Origin: Nostoc sp. CENA543
GTDB taxonomy: Bacteria > Cyanobacteriota > Cyanobacteriia > Cyanobacteriales > Nostocaceae
Direction of reading: 5' to 3'
Length of the DNA: 64,000 nt
Assembly: GCF_002896875.1 (NCBI RefSeq)
Contig: NZ_CP023278.1
Coordinates: 6,392,501 to 6,456,500 of the forward strand
The notes below the pieces were generated by a model. The model was not told the origin of the DNA, made no database searches, and saw only the letters and a program-made list of their open reading frames with translations. The translations under genes were made by a program, and so were the position numbers. This document shows, one piece after another, positions 35,833-44,846 of the stretch (positions are counted from its first letter, which is position 1; every line of letters begins with the position of its first letter).

Positions 35833-37089
35833 ATGAATGATTTTGTGGTGTCGATATCGCAATTTTTGGTTATTTGGTTAGTTATTCAGGTGAGCAGCGT
35901 ATTGCTGTTTTTGTGGAGTTTAAATTCTCCCTCCAAAACTTTGTCTGATGAGCAATTACCGAAAACAGCCGTTGTGTTGTGTTTAAGGGGTGCTGACCCG
36001 TTTTTACCTAATTGTTTAACTTCTTTACTTCAGCAAAACTATCCAAATTACGATGTGAAGCTGATTATTGATAGTGAACAAGACCCAGCTTGGCAAGTGG
36101 TGAGCGATACGATTAATCAATTGGGTGTGACTAATTACCAAATTAATCATTTGCGAAGTATCCGACAGACCTGTAGTCTCAAATGTAGTTCTTTAATTCA
36201 AGCGGTATCGGAACTAGATGAGTCTTATAAGGTTGTGGCGTTAGTGGATGCTGATACGATAGTGCATTCCAATTGGTTGCGGGAATTAGTCTCACCGTTA
36301 AATAATCCTTCTGTGGGTGCAACTACAGGAAATCGTTGGTATCTTCCTACAGGCAGGTATTGGGGTTCTCTAGTCCGTTACATCTGGAATGTTTCAGCCA
36401 TTGTACAGATGTACCTCTACGGGATTCCTTGGGGCGGGACTTTAGCTATTAAGACAGAGGTGTTGCATCAGACAGGACTGTTGGAGAAGTGGGGACAAGC
36501 CTTTGGCGAAGACACGATGATTCGTAGTGTTTTGGGTAAACATAACCTGAAGGTGAAGTTTGTACCTTCTTTGATTATGTTGAATCAAGAAGAGACAGAT
36601 TTGCCAAGTTTGAGGTATTGGTTACAACGTCAATTAATGGCTTCTCGTCTTTACCACCCTTTGTGGCCTGCGGTGGTGGCTGATACGGTGTTTACGATTT
36701 TGTTACCACATCTGTTAATTGTGGTGATGGTACTAGCTTCGTTTAGTGGTGATGGCAATACAGCTACTCTCGCCTTCCTTTGGTACGTAATTTATATACT
36801 GGCGTTAGTGATGCTCATGATCTTCTTGGAGTTGAGTATTCAGCCAGTGATTCGTTCTCAAGGTAAGCCAGTCATAGAATTATCATGGCCACTCATCTGG
36901 AAGATGATCATAGGAATGCCTTTCACACACTGGATTTATGCCATAGCCATGTTTCGCTCATTTGATATGCCGACAGTCCATTGGCGTGGTGTTACCTATG
37001 AAGTGCAAGGTTCTTGGCAGATCCGATTGAAGGAATATCGTCCCTATCAAACACAAGATCAACCAAGCGATCGCCAAATTTCTCTGTGA
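35833..37089 (+). CDS. Membrane GT2 glycosyltransferase, copy 2
   Basis: A 418-residue paralogue of the preceding gene with the same plan: membrane helix (about 10-30), VVLCLRGADPFLPNC, VALVDADTIVHSNWLREL, the acceptor-side AFGEDTMIRS, and C-terminal helices (about 290-370). An AGAGGT ribosome site lies 8-14 bases before the ATG. Long identical stretches in the GT core show a tandem duplication; the C-terminal membrane parts have diverged more. hglT follows after 75 bp, so these two may be co-transcribed. The product would act at the cytoplasmic membrane on a lipid or nascent polysaccharide acceptor, but neither donor nor acceptor can be inferred with confidence. Confidence 0.82.
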   Translation: MNDFVVSISQFLVIWLVIQVSSVLLFLWSLNSPSKTLSDEQLPKTAVVLCLRGADPFLPNCLTSLLQQNYPNYDVKLIIDSEQDPAWQVVSDTINQLGVTNYQINHLRSIRQTCSLKCSSLIQAVSELDESYKVVALVDADTIVHSNWLRELVSPLNNPSVGATTGNRWYLPTGRYWGSLVRYIWNVSAIVQMYLYGIPWGGTLAIKTEVLHQTGLLEKWGQAFGEDTMIRSVLGKHNLKVKFVPSLIMLNQEETDLPSLRYWLQRQLMASRLYHPLWPAVVADTVFTILLPHLLIVVMVLASFSGDGNTATLAFLWYVIYILALVMLMIFLELSIQPVIRSQGKPVIELSWPLIWKMIIGMPFTHWIYAIAMFRSFDMPTVHWRGVTYEVQGSWQIRLKEYRPYQTQDQPSDRQISL

Positions 37090-37164
37090 ACTCTTGGAAT
37101 CAATGCGTAAATCCTAGACCTTATTCAAATTGATCAAACAAGATTCACAAACTTATTCAAGATT

Positions 37165-38430
37165 ATGAACAAGCCTAAACTTCGCATTGCTTTATTTACA
37201 GGGTTATATGCTCCTTTTTTGACTGGTGTTTCTGTTGCTGTTCACCAGAGGGTGCGTTGGTTACTACAACAAGGACATGAGGTCTTTTTAGTCCATCCCC
37301 AGTTTAATGATCGGTATCCTAAACAAGTAGGCGATCGCCCTATGCCTGGGTTAGATGAGTTAAAATCTTATCCCAATTTCTCGTCCTACTCCTTCCCCAC
37401 CGAACCGCTAATCTTTTACAAATCTCTACCCCAACCGTTGAGTTATCGCCATTGGAGCGACACCAAATTACTAACAGAGTTTCAACCCGATATCATCGTG
37501 GTAGAGGAATCAGCCCAAATGCGGGGGGTATACTCGGCTTTAATCCAAGGTTATGGTCGTCCTGTAGGTGTGCAGTACGCCCAACGGACTAAAACCCCCA
37601 TTATTTCAGTCTTTCACACAGATATCGTTGCTTATATCAGATACTACTTGGGTGATGTCTTCTTTAAGTTCTTGCGTCCCATCATTCCTATGCTGGTGAA
37701 GCAGTCTAGCGAAGTCTACGATCTCAATGTCTTTTCTTCTCGCGAACAATTAATTAAATACCAAAATCTCGGCTGTCATCCTAGCGAATACGTTCCTTAT
37801 CAGGGAATAGATTGCGAAAAATTCCATCCTCGCAATATCTGTCACAACCCCATCCCCGATGACGATAGACCGACGATTCTTTTTGTCGGACGCATCACTG
37901 CTGAAAAGAATGTCCCCCAATTAATTGATGCTTATCCTTTTATTGCTGCCAAAATTCCCGACGTGCATTTAGTGATTGTGGGTAGTGGCCCTCTAGATGC
38001 AGAAATTCGCAAACGCGCTGAAAAGTTCGGCTCAGGTATTACTATCTGGGGTGAGTCCCACGGTACAGAGTTGTTAGGTTGGTTTGCGCGCGCGGATGTG
38101 TTTGTCAATCCTTCTGTGACGGAAAACTTCTGCACCACCACTAATGAAGCTTTGGCTTCCGGTACTCCTGTAGTTGCAGCTTTAGCACCGTCAACTTCAG
38201 AACAAGTCACTCCTGGTCAAAATGGCTTTTTAGCTGAACCCAACAATCCCGCAGATTTTGCTCAAAAGGTTGTAGAAATTCTCTCTAACCCTGAACTAAG
38301 AGCAACTATGGCCGCACAGGCTCGTCCTTCCATCTTGGAATACGATTGGTCAGCCTGTATGGAGAAATTTGAAACCAAATTGTATGAGTTGGTGCAAGTT
38401 ACGAATACAGCAGAAACTACGGCTGTTTAG
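37165..38430 (+). CDS. hglT: HglT: heterocyst glycolipid glycosyltransferase (GT4-like)
   Basis: A 421-residue GT-B glycosyltransferase. The N-terminal acceptor domain begins LRIALFTGLYAPFLTGVSVA; the C-terminal donor domain has LFVGRITAEKNVPQLIDAY, VIVGSGPL and the EX7E element ENFCTTTNEA (about 318-327) followed by SGTPVVAA. It resembles enzymes that glucosylate diacylglycerol-type lipids. In Anabaena PCC 7120 the protein at this locus (all5341) glucosylates the heterocyst glycolipid aglycone, and the gene order hgdBCA-unknown-GT-GT-hglT here is the same, which supports the name. No signal peptide; action at the cytoplasmic face of the membrane is expected. Confidence 0.85.
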   Translation: MNKPKLRIALFTGLYAPFLTGVSVAVHQRVRWLLQQGHEVFLVHPQFNDRYPKQVGDRPMPGLDELKSYPNFSSYSFPTEPLIFYKSLPQPLSYRHWSDTKLLTEFQPDIIVVEESAQMRGVYSALIQGYGRPVGVQYAQRTKTPIISVFHTDIVAYIRYYLGDVFFKFLRPIIPMLVKQSSEVYDLNVFSSREQLIKYQNLGCHPSEYVPYQGIDCEKFHPRNICHNPIPDDDRPTILFVGRITAEKNVPQLIDAYPFIAAKIPDVHLVIVGSGPLDAEIRKRAEKFGSGITIWGESHGTELLGWFARADVFVNPSVTENFCTTTNEALASGTPVVAALAPSTSEQVTPGQNGFLAEPNNPADFAQKVVEILSNPELRATMAAQARPSILEYDWSACMEKFETKLYELVQVTNTAETTAV

Positions 38431-38951
38431 TAACAGGATTGAGTTTGTAGTGAGGACTAAAGTCCTTACTACGGACTTCATCATAGGTGTGATAGAGCTA
38501 ACTATAATTAGAAATTATTCATACTGACGCACCCTACCCAAATAAAGTAAATCTAAACTTACTTAAAGAAGTTTTCTCAGCCCGTAAACTAGGATGTGTA
38601 TCGTTCTTTGAGTCGAATTATGCAACGTAACGATATGGCTGTCTATACATAAAATATCAGGAGTTTTGTAAAGTATTTATTTAGCTATGTTAAGCAAGCT
38701 GAAACCCTTGACTATTAACGATTACGTCTTAATCTTAAATCAATATAATATTTTAATTTAACTTTTTGCATCTGCTTAGTTGATAAGGTATTGGCGATCG
38801 CAATTAAAAGTAGTGTGACTGTACCTGAATTTTTATGACATTTTATGATTTTTCATATAAAAGCAAATTTCTAGATGATAAATTATTCAGTTAAATTACT
38901 GATTGTTTTTACGTATAGGCAGTAATTTAATACAAACTTAAAGGAGATTTT
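38431..38951. other. Spacer with palindromic repeats and AT-rich promoter region
   Basis: It contains a GTAGTGAGGACTAAAGTCCT-type hairpin (about 38442-38470), a degenerate copy of the TAGGGTGCGTCAG element (38483-38537) and about 350 bp of AT-rich DNA before the secreted-protein gene at 38952. No gene is seen. Confidence 0.65.
38483..38537. repeat. TAGGGTGCGTCAG-family element, degenerate left arm
   Basis: The right arm CTGACGCACCCTAC (38524-38537) is intact; the left arm is reduced to ATAGGTGTGATAG. The size and internal ATTCATA border match the copies at 17116, 39471 and 40391. Confidence 0.7.
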
Positions 38952-39425
38952 ATGCAATTCCGAAAATCAAGTTTGGGATTATTAAAACTTGCGTATATGT
39001 CAATGATTCCGCTTGCAGTTATCATGATATCTCAATCAACTTATGCTAATGCTTTTAATCAAAAGCCTCAAGTCTCCACACAAGAAAACAATGCTTTCCT
39101 CTCTACAAAGCTTTCTCAGACCTCTTTTACTGTTGCACAAGCTAGCAGTTTAACAGGCGTTTGGAACTGTAATGATGGTGGAGTTTACTTTATTCGCCAA
39201 GTGGGTAATCAGTTGTGGTGGTATGGTCAAAGTGCTGATGGTGGAGAAACTTGGTCAAACGTATTTCAGGGTACAATCAGGGGCAACCAAATAATTGGCA
39301 GCTGGGCTGATGTTCCTAAAGGTGCGGTTAGAGGATATGGTGAGATGACGCTGAGGATATCAGGTAATCGTATCGAAAAAATCTCAGGTGGAGAGAATTT
39401 TGGTGGTAGTTTATGGAGCCGTTAG
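38952..39425 (+). CDS. Small secreted beta-rich protein of unknown function
   Basis: A 157-residue protein with an AAAGGAG ribosome site and a signal peptide (about 1-33; likely cleavage after YANA). A polar linker leads to a roughly 95-residue domain starting SLTGVWNCNDGGVYFIRQVG, followed by the Trp-rich LWWYGQSADGG and the repeated-strand pattern FQGTIRGNQIIGSW. It looks like a single compact beta-barrel-like domain found in other cyanobacterial exported proteins, but I do not know a function. It is monocistronic, flanked on both sides by copies of the same palindromic element. Confidence 0.75.
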   Translation: MQFRKSSLGLLKLAYMSMIPLAVIMISQSTYANAFNQKPQVSTQENNAFLSTKLSQTSFTVAQASSLTGVWNCNDGGVYFIRQVGNQLWWYGQSADGGETWSNVFQGTIRGNQIIGSWADVPKGAVRGYGEMTLRISGNRIEKISGGENFGGSLWSR

Positions 39426-39805
39426 GGAATAGGTTATCTCAATAAAAGTTAAGGCAAATCATTGAGTATATGTAGAGTGAGTCAGTGAGTCAGTGCGAAA
39501 AACTTAACTATCTTCAGAAATCATTCATACTGACACACCCTACTAGCTGATAAATTTAATATCTATTTTTTTAGTTTTTCTTGCTCGTTTATGACTGTAT
39601 TTTCATAGCGAGCCTGTTGGTGAAAGTTGGTAATTAAATTATCAAATGATTTAAATGTTAGGTTTCGGTTTGAATCTTACTCTGATGTTCAAAATAAGAA
39701 CGTCATACCTCATTTATTAAAGACTGATAGCCTTTACCTTGATTTTTAACCATTGTCAAAAATCACATGACCGACAATCTAGTTTTCAAAATAAGAGGTA
39801 ATTTT
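39426..39805. other. Spacer with palindromic element
   Basis: One copy of the TAGGGTGCGTCAG family lies at 39471-39543; the remainder is AT-rich and leads to the gene at 39806. No other feature is seen. Confidence 0.6.
39471..39543. repeat. TAGGGTGCGTCAG-family element
   Basis: The left arm has a small internal duplication (GTGAGTCAGTGAGTCAGTGC) and the right arm reads CTGACACACCCTAC. It is the same kind of element as 17116-17180. Confidence 0.75.
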
Positions 39806-40219
39806 ATGAAGACTTTAATGCGGCGATCGCTTTTAACTCTATCATCTGCGATCGCTTTATCCTTCGTCATTTCTCCTCCTTCCCCTGCTGGTCAGGTTTC
39901 TGGATGGTGGGGTGGTTATTGGGATTGTAATATCGACGGACGACCAGCCCGTATGAGATGGGATGTAGTTGATGATAGCCAAACAAGCTGTAACGGTGAT
40001 ACTTGCAGCACCAGTTCTGGTGTGCGCTGGAAAGGTAGTTTTTCTGACAACGGTTCGCGCTGGGTGGCGTTGACAGAACCGCGTCAAGGGAATCGTGGCG
40101 GATTGTATTTCCGTCATGCTGATGGCAATCGATGGTATTTACCCAAGCCTACAAACAATAGAACCACGGGTTGGACTACATGGAACGGTCAACGCTATCC
40201 GCTCTCATGCTGGAAATAG
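39806..40219 (+). CDS. Exported DUF6006-like protein
   Basis: A 137-residue protein. The ATG at 39806 (MKTLMRRS) follows an AAGAGGT ribosome site; an in-frame ATG at 39767 would add 13 polar residues in front of the signal peptide and is rejected. The signal peptide (about 1-30) is followed by a Trp/Arg-rich mature domain: WWGGYWDCNIDGRPARMRWD, then SCNGDTC, WKGSFSDNGSRWV and YPLSCWK. Four Cys suggest two disulfides. The pattern matches the cyanobacterial DUF6006 family as I remember it; no function is known. It is flanked by palindromic elements. Confidence 0.72.
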   Translation: MKTLMRRSLLTLSSAIALSFVISPPSPAGQVSGWWGGYWDCNIDGRPARMRWDVVDDSQTSCNGDTCSTSSGVRWKGSFSDNGSRWVALTEPRQGNRGGLYFRHADGNRWYLPKPTNNRTTGWTTWNGQRYPLSCWK

Positions 40220-40520
40220 GTTCATACCAATTCAAAATACCCTACGGAAAGCAAGCTACAAAATACACTACGGGTTCGCATAGCGTCTCGGAGAGAAGGC
40301 TTGCGCCTACAAAATTAAGAAAATCCATATTTTGCAAGAGTTTCTGGATTTGAATCTGCTGCATGATTTTAGTGAATTGGTATTAGTGGATGTAGGGTAC
40401 GTCAGCGAGAGAAAAACTAACTACCCCAAGAATTTATACTGATGCACCCTACTAATCTATAAATTTGAAATCATGTATTTGTTGGTGTTGGGTTGATGTC
40501 AAGAAAAACCAGCGACTGAT
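40220..40520. other. Spacer with two repeat types
   Basis: A TTCGCATAGCGTCTCGGAGA-type repeat (about 40275-40305) and a TAGGGTGCGTCAG-family element (40391-40452) lie between the DUF6006-like gene and the uvrB stop. No gene is seen. Confidence 0.6.
40391..40452. repeat. TAGGGTGCGTCAG-family element
   Basis: The left arm is TGTAGGGTACGTCAG and the right arm CTGATGCACCCTAC, 62 bp in total, with the same spacing as the other copies. Confidence 0.8.
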
Positions 40521-42518
40521 CTAGCGTCCCAGCATTTTATCGCGCAGTTGCTTGATGCGATCGCGCAATTTTGCCGCCTCTTCAAATTCTAATTTCTTTG
40601 CGGCTTCTTTCATCTGAGTTTCTAATTGAGTAATCAACTCAGGAATTTGTTCTAATGGCAATTCGCCTATCTGTTCTTCTACAGTTTCTAAATCTGTAGC
40701 ATTTAATCTTCTAGAAATATCTAAGAAAGACAAAATTGCATTACTGGATTTTTTCACAATCGGTTGTGGTGTAATTCCGTTTACCCGATTGTATTCTATT
40801 TGAATTCCCCGCCGTCTGTCGGTTTCTTCAATAGCTTTAATCATGCTATCTGTTAAATTATCAGCATATAAAATCGCTTGTCCTCTAACGTGACGCGCGG
40901 CTCTTCCGATGGTTTGAATTAAGGAGCGTTCAGCACGTAAGAATCCTTCTTTATCGGCATCCATGATTGCCACTAAGGAAACTTCTGGCAAGTCTAAACC
41001 TTCCCGCAGTAAGTTTACACCCACTAAAACATCAAAGTTGCCTTCGCGCAATTCTTGTAAAATCTCAATGCGTTCAATGGAATTAATTTCTGAGTGTAAA
41101 TAACGCACCCTAATACTATGGTCTTGGAGATATTCGGTTAAATCCTCCGCCATACGTTTAGTTAACGTGGTAATTAATACCCGTTCTTGCCGGTCTATTC
41201 TGTCTTGAATTTCTGCTAATAAATCATCAATTTGTCCTTCAGTTGGACGAACAAAAATTTCTGGGTCAATTACTCCGGTAGGGCGAATTACTTGCTCAAC
41301 AATTCTATCTTCAGAAATTTCTAATTCCCAATTTCCAGGGGTAGCAGAAACGAAAATACATTGATTGACTTTCGTCCAGAATTCTTCAGCTTTTAAAGGT
41401 CGATTATCAGCCGCACTTGGTAATCTAAATCCATGTTCAATTAAGACTTTTTTTCTGGCTTGGTCGCCGTTATACATCCCGCGAATTTGGGGTACAGTAA
41501 CGTGAGATTCATCAATTACTAATAGCCAGTCTTTAGGAAAGTAATCAATTAAACATTCTGGTGGTTCTCCAGCTTGTCTTCCTGCTAAGTGACGGGAATA
41601 ATTTTCTACGCCGTTACAATAACCAACTTCCCGCAACATTTCTAAGTCGTAGCGTGTACGTTGGTCTATGCGTTGTGCTTCTACTAATTTACCGGCTTCT
41701 TCGAGTTCGGCTTTGCGTTGTTTTAATTCGGCGGCGATATCTTCACAGGCGATTTCTAAGCGTTCCTCTGGGGTGACAAAGTGACGCGCCGGGTAAATAT
41801 TGACAGCTGATAAACTGTGGAGAATTTCCCCTGTAACTGGGTCGATGTAGCGAATTGCGTCAATTTCATCGCCAAAGAATTCTACCCGAATGATTCTATC
41901 TTCGTAGGCGGGGCCGATTTCTAGGACATCACCACGGACACGGAAACGTCCCCGTCCCATTTCTATGTCGTTGCGACTATATTGTACTGAAGTTAAGTCC
42001 CGTAAAATCTCACGTTGATTGACTTCCATCCCTACTTTTAAGGGGATGGCAGCTTTGAGATATTCAGAAGGGATACCCAAACCATAGATACAGCTAATTG
42101 ATGCTACAACAATTACGTCACGCCGTTCAAATAGCGATCGCGTGGCTGAGTGCCGCAGCATATCTATTTCGTCATTAATGGCTGCTGTCTTCTCAATATA
42201 TGTATCAGTAACGGGAATATAAGCTTCTGGCTGATAGTAATCGTAGTAACTGACAAAATACTCCACAGCATTCTTTGGGAAGAATTCCCGCAACTCATTA
42301 CAAAGTTGTGCGGCTAGGGTTTTATTGTGCGCCAAAACTAAAGTCGGCTTACCCACTTTCTCAATTACTGCGGCGATGGAAAATGTCTTACCTGTTCCCG
42401 TCGCGCCTAATAAGGTTTGATAACGGTTATTTGCTTCTATGCTAGCAACTAACTGGGCGATCGCTTGCGGTTGGTCGCCAGTCGGACTAAAGGGAGCTTG
42501 CAGACCAAATTCTGTCAT
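40521..42518 (-). CDS. uvrB: Excinuclease ABC subunit B
   Basis: A 665-residue protein of normal length for UvrB, the damage-verifying helicase-like subunit of nucleotide excision repair. Walker [10 protein letters not shown] is at about 39-47, the beta-hairpin region [13 protein letters not shown] at about 89-101, and [11 protein letters not shown] is the Walker B box. The C-terminal helicase motifs [13 protein letters not shown] and [12 protein letters not shown] follow, and a UVR motif ([15 protein letters not shown]) closes the protein. It is monocistronic here; UvrA and UvrC are elsewhere. Important against UV damage in a phototroph. Nothing is odd in the sequence. Confidence 0.97.
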   Translation of the reverse strand: MTEFGLQAPFSPTGDQPQAIAQLVASIEANNRYQTLLGATGTGKTFSIAAVIEKVGKPTLVLAHNKTLAAQLCNELREFFPKNAVEYFVSYYDYYQPEAYIPVTDTYIEKTAAINDEIDMLRHSATRSLFERRDVIVVASISCIYGLGIPSEYLKAAIPLKVGMEVNQREILRDLTSVQYSRNDIEMGRGRFRVRGDVLEIGPAYEDRIIRVEFFGDEIDAIRYIDPVTGEILHSLSAVNIYPARHFVTPEERLEIACEDIAAELKQRKAELEEAGKLVEAQRIDQRTRYDLEMLREVGYCNGVENYSRHLAGRQAGEPPECLIDYFPKDWLLVIDESHVTVPQIRGMYNGDQARKKVLIEHGFRLPSAADNRPLKAEEFWTKVNQCIFVSATPGNWELEISEDRIVEQVIRPTGVIDPEIFVRPTEGQIDDLLAEIQDRIDRQERVLITTLTKRMAEDLTEYLQDHSIRVRYLHSEINSIERIEILQELREGNFDVLVGVNLLREGLDLPEVSLVAIMDADKEGFLRAERSLIQTIGRAARHVRGQAILYADNLTDSMIKAIEETDRRRGIQIEYNRVNGITPQPIVKKSSNAILSFLDISRRLNATDLETVEEQIGELPLEQIPELITQLETQMKEAAKKLEFEEAAKLRDRIKQLRDKMLGR

Positions 42519-42903
42519 ACATTTGTACTAAAAAATACCCTATTTCATAGTAGCGTTAGGGATGGGATCTAGGGGTATAGGGGTGTAAGGGTATAAGGGT
42601 GTAGGGGTGTAGGGGAAACAAGCTTTATTCTTGTCCCCACACTAGTATTATGCTTTGAGTTCAATCCAAAATCCAAAATCCAAAATCCAAAATTCCCAGT
42701 CCCCAGTCCCCAATCCCCAGTCCCTTTTCAATTCAGTAATTTTATTTTACAAAAATTCGCAGTTTAAATTTACTTATGTATCAGTTTTGAAGATACTTAT
42801 ATCTATGCAAGGTTATTTAAGGTTAAACTCTCTTATATAGGAAATATTTTAAGCTTTCCTTAAATATTGTAAAGTCAAGTTAAGAAACCAGAGGTGTCTA
42901 GTT
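42519..42903. other. Spacer with repeats upstream of the GxRPI-repeat gene
   Basis: It contains GGTGTAAGGGTATAAGGGTG units (42570-42618), CCAAAATCCAAAATCC units (42664-42692) and CCAGTCCCCAGTCCCC units (42695-42725), then about 180 bp of AT-rich DNA that should hold the promoter of the next gene. Confidence 0.65.
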
Positions 42904-43392
42904 ATGACCATCAGCAGTAATGGCAAAACGGTCAGCCCTCGGCAAAGACGTGCCAAACTTAAAGGAGAAACAACGGTGGAAGTTGAAAATAACCAAGGTC
43001 ATAGCTCGAATCAAGAACAAGTCAAAAAAGGTGCTGATTTACCAGTGGAGATAGAAAAGTCTAATAAACAAGAGGTAGTAGGAAAGTTAGCCATTGCAGG
43101 AGAACGTCCTATTGCTAGCAGCGACTTAGAAGTTGCGGAAACAGTTTCTATTGCTGGGTTACGTCCCATAGGAGTTAGTCATTTACAAGTTGTGGAAACA
43201 ATGAACGTGATGGGAGTTCGTCCTATCACTGCTAATACCATCCAAGTTGTTGACAGTATTAATTTGTCAGGAATTCGTCCCATTGCTTCTAGTGCGTTAG
43301 TCATTTCCAGCAGCTATTCTGTTATGGGTAATCGTCCTGTGGCTTCCAATGATATTGATGATTCTGAGAATCTGATGGGTTTTATAGACTAG
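42904..43392 (+). CDS. Protein with five 19-residue GxRPI repeats
   Basis: A 162-residue soluble protein without a signal peptide. The N-terminal 60 residues are basic then polar and low in complexity. From residue 64 to 156 five units of about 19 residues follow the plan xxGxRPIxxxxLxVxxTxx, for example IAGERPIASSDLEVAETVS and IAGLRPIGVSHLQVVETMN; the last unit is partial. Such a short, regular repeat suggests a solenoid or filament-like structure. I do not recognise the family or a role. An AGAGGTG lies 8-14 bases before the ATG and an intrinsic terminator follows 41 bp after the stop, so it forms its own transcription unit. Confidence 0.75.
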   Translation: MTISSNGKTVSPRQRRAKLKGETTVEVENNQGHSSNQEQVKKGADLPVEIEKSNKQEVVGKLAIAGERPIASSDLEVAETVSIAGLRPIGVSHLQVVETMNVMGVRPITANTIQVVDSINLSGIRPIASSALVISSSYSVMGNRPVASNDIDDSENLMGFID

Positions 43393-43432
43393 AGAAACAC
43401 AGAATCTGCTTAATTTTAATCAATCTATTATT

Positions 43433-43466
43433 AACCCAGTTACTTCTATTAAGGAACTGGGTTTTT
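43433..43466 (+). terminator. Intrinsic terminator of the GxRPI-repeat gene
   Basis: AACCCAGTT pairs with AACTGGGTT, with an inner CTT/AAG extension, and runs into TTTTT. It is the same hairpin family as at 10061-10094. Confidence 0.85.
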
Positions 43467-43680
43467 GATTTATTTGTATTGATGATGTCAAGTTTAAATA
43501 TTTCATCTCTAAATAAATTAAGTGTCTCATGGCGTGGTTCCGTTAACACGGACTCAACGATTGTTCTCAACAGATTTATCTGACTTTAACGATGAACGAA
43601 AAAATTTATTTTTTGACCGTACACCAAGTTAGTGCAAGATATAGCAATCTTAGCTGATGTGTGAGAATTCGTGGTGTCCA

Positions 43681-43711
43681 GATACCTGACTTTTCAAAGA
43701 AGTCGGGTATC
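43681..43711. repeat. GATACCTGACTT hairpin
   Basis: A 12-bp stem (one G-U pair) GATACCTGACTT/AAGTCGGGTATC with a 7-nt loop. This matches the dispersed GACTTCTT-type hairpins of cyanobacteria. No poly-T directly follows. Confidence 0.7.
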
Positions 43712-44105
43712 TTGCTTCTCACTGTTATATTAATTTATCCCATATATTAACTAAGTTATTATATTTTAAAGTCTAAACTTTATTGATTTTGTAGATTCAA
43801 TATTCAACAATATATGCGAGAAGATATTGTTTATTATCGAGCGATCGCTTAAGACTACGAGTTGTTAATTTTGCCAGAACATCAATAAGGTTTATAGTCT
43901 TATCTTATTTAAGATAACCCATTGCCTTTATCTGTCAAATATACCTAGTTATGTCTTTGTGCATAGATTAATAATATATCTTGTGGTGGAAGATTTGAGG
44001 GATTTACAAAGCTAAATTATATATTGTTGCAGGCAAACAACATCAGGTCAATTCATAGTAATTGCTTGGAAAAAATATTTTTTTGGTTAATTGTAGGAGT
44101 GAAAC

Positions 44106-44288
44106 ATGAATTTAGAAGAAAGAGCAAAAGCTACCGCTAAAAATATCGAAGGCAAAGTTCAAGAGGCAGTAGGAAACATTACTGGAAATCCTCAAGACCA
44201 AGCTGAAGGACAAGCCAAGCAAGCTGAAAGCCAAGTTCGTCACACCATCGAAAATATCAAAGATGAAGTGAGAAAAAATCTTGACTAG
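44106..44288 (+). CDS. CsbD-family protein, copy 1
   Basis: A 60-residue, highly charged protein. The core AKATAKNIEGKVQEAVGNIT, then GNPQDQAEGQAKQAESQVRH, matches the CsbD family of small, mostly helical stress-associated proteins (named from a sigma-B dependent gene of Bacillus). The molecular role is unclear. A GTAGGAGTG ribosome site precedes the ATG. A second, very similar gene follows 74 bp later, evidence of tandem duplication. Induction under osmotic or general stress is typical of the family but cannot be read here. Confidence 0.88.
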   Translation: MNLEERAKATAKNIEGKVQEAVGNITGNPQDQAEGQAKQAESQVRHTIENIKDEVRKNLD

Positions 44289-44362
44289 ATTAATCAACTA
44301 ATCCCTAATTTTCTTTATTGCTTGAGAAATAATTTCACATCACGACAATTTAGGAGTGTATT

Positions 44363-44545
44363 ATGAGTTTAGAAGATAAGGCAAAAGCGACAGCTAAAAA
44401 TATCGAAGGTAAAGCTCAAGAAGCTTTAGGAAACGTAACTGGCGATCCTCAAGATGAAGCGGAAGGAAAAGCCAAGCAAGCTGAAAGCAAAGTTCGTCAC
44501 ACCGTTGAGAATGTCAAAGACGACGTGAAAAAGAAGCTTGATTGA
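44363..44545 (+). CDS. CsbD-family protein, copy 2
   Basis: A 60-residue near-duplicate of the previous protein, same length, differing mainly by conservative changes (for example EALGNVTGDPQDEAEGKAKQ). It has its own TTAGGAGTG ribosome site. No terminator is evident between the copies, so they may share a transcript. The first copy has several Asn/Gln where this one has Asp/Glu/Lys, giving a more charged protein. Confidence 0.88.
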   Translation: MSLEDKAKATAKNIEGKAQEALGNVTGDPQDEAEGKAKQAESKVRHTVENVKDDVKKKLD

Positions 44546-44846
44546 AGCTAGTTTTATTTAGTCGGTTGAAGGCTCTCCTTAGTTGGTAGGAATCTAGTAG
44601 TGACTGTAGAGATATGTACCTCATATCTCTACCTTTCTCAGCCAGAACTATTTTAAATTCAACCCTCTATTACAGCAATCTAATCCCTCTGAGAAACACA
44701 AAAAATCTTCACAAATAAGTTGCGAATAACAAATTTAACTCAATAAAACCTAAAAAATATTAAATAAATAATCTGGATTAGAAACACGATAAATTGTGCT
44801 TTCAAATTCAAAGATATATAGCTGAAACGATAAGAGGAGGAAAAGT
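44546..44846. other. Spacer, no gene seen
   Basis: An imperfect hairpin, AGAGATATG/CATATCTCT (44610-44631), lies about 65 bp after the CsbD stop and may help end that transcript. The rest is AT-rich promoter-like DNA ending in AGAGGAGG before 44847. Confidence 0.55.

Larger units (their letters stand above)
43393..44105. other. AT-rich spacer with two hairpins
   Basis: A terminator (43433-43466) and a second hairpin (43681-43711) are present; the rest is AT-rich without a coding frame. The CsbD gene promoter should lie in the last 200 bp. Confidence 0.6.
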
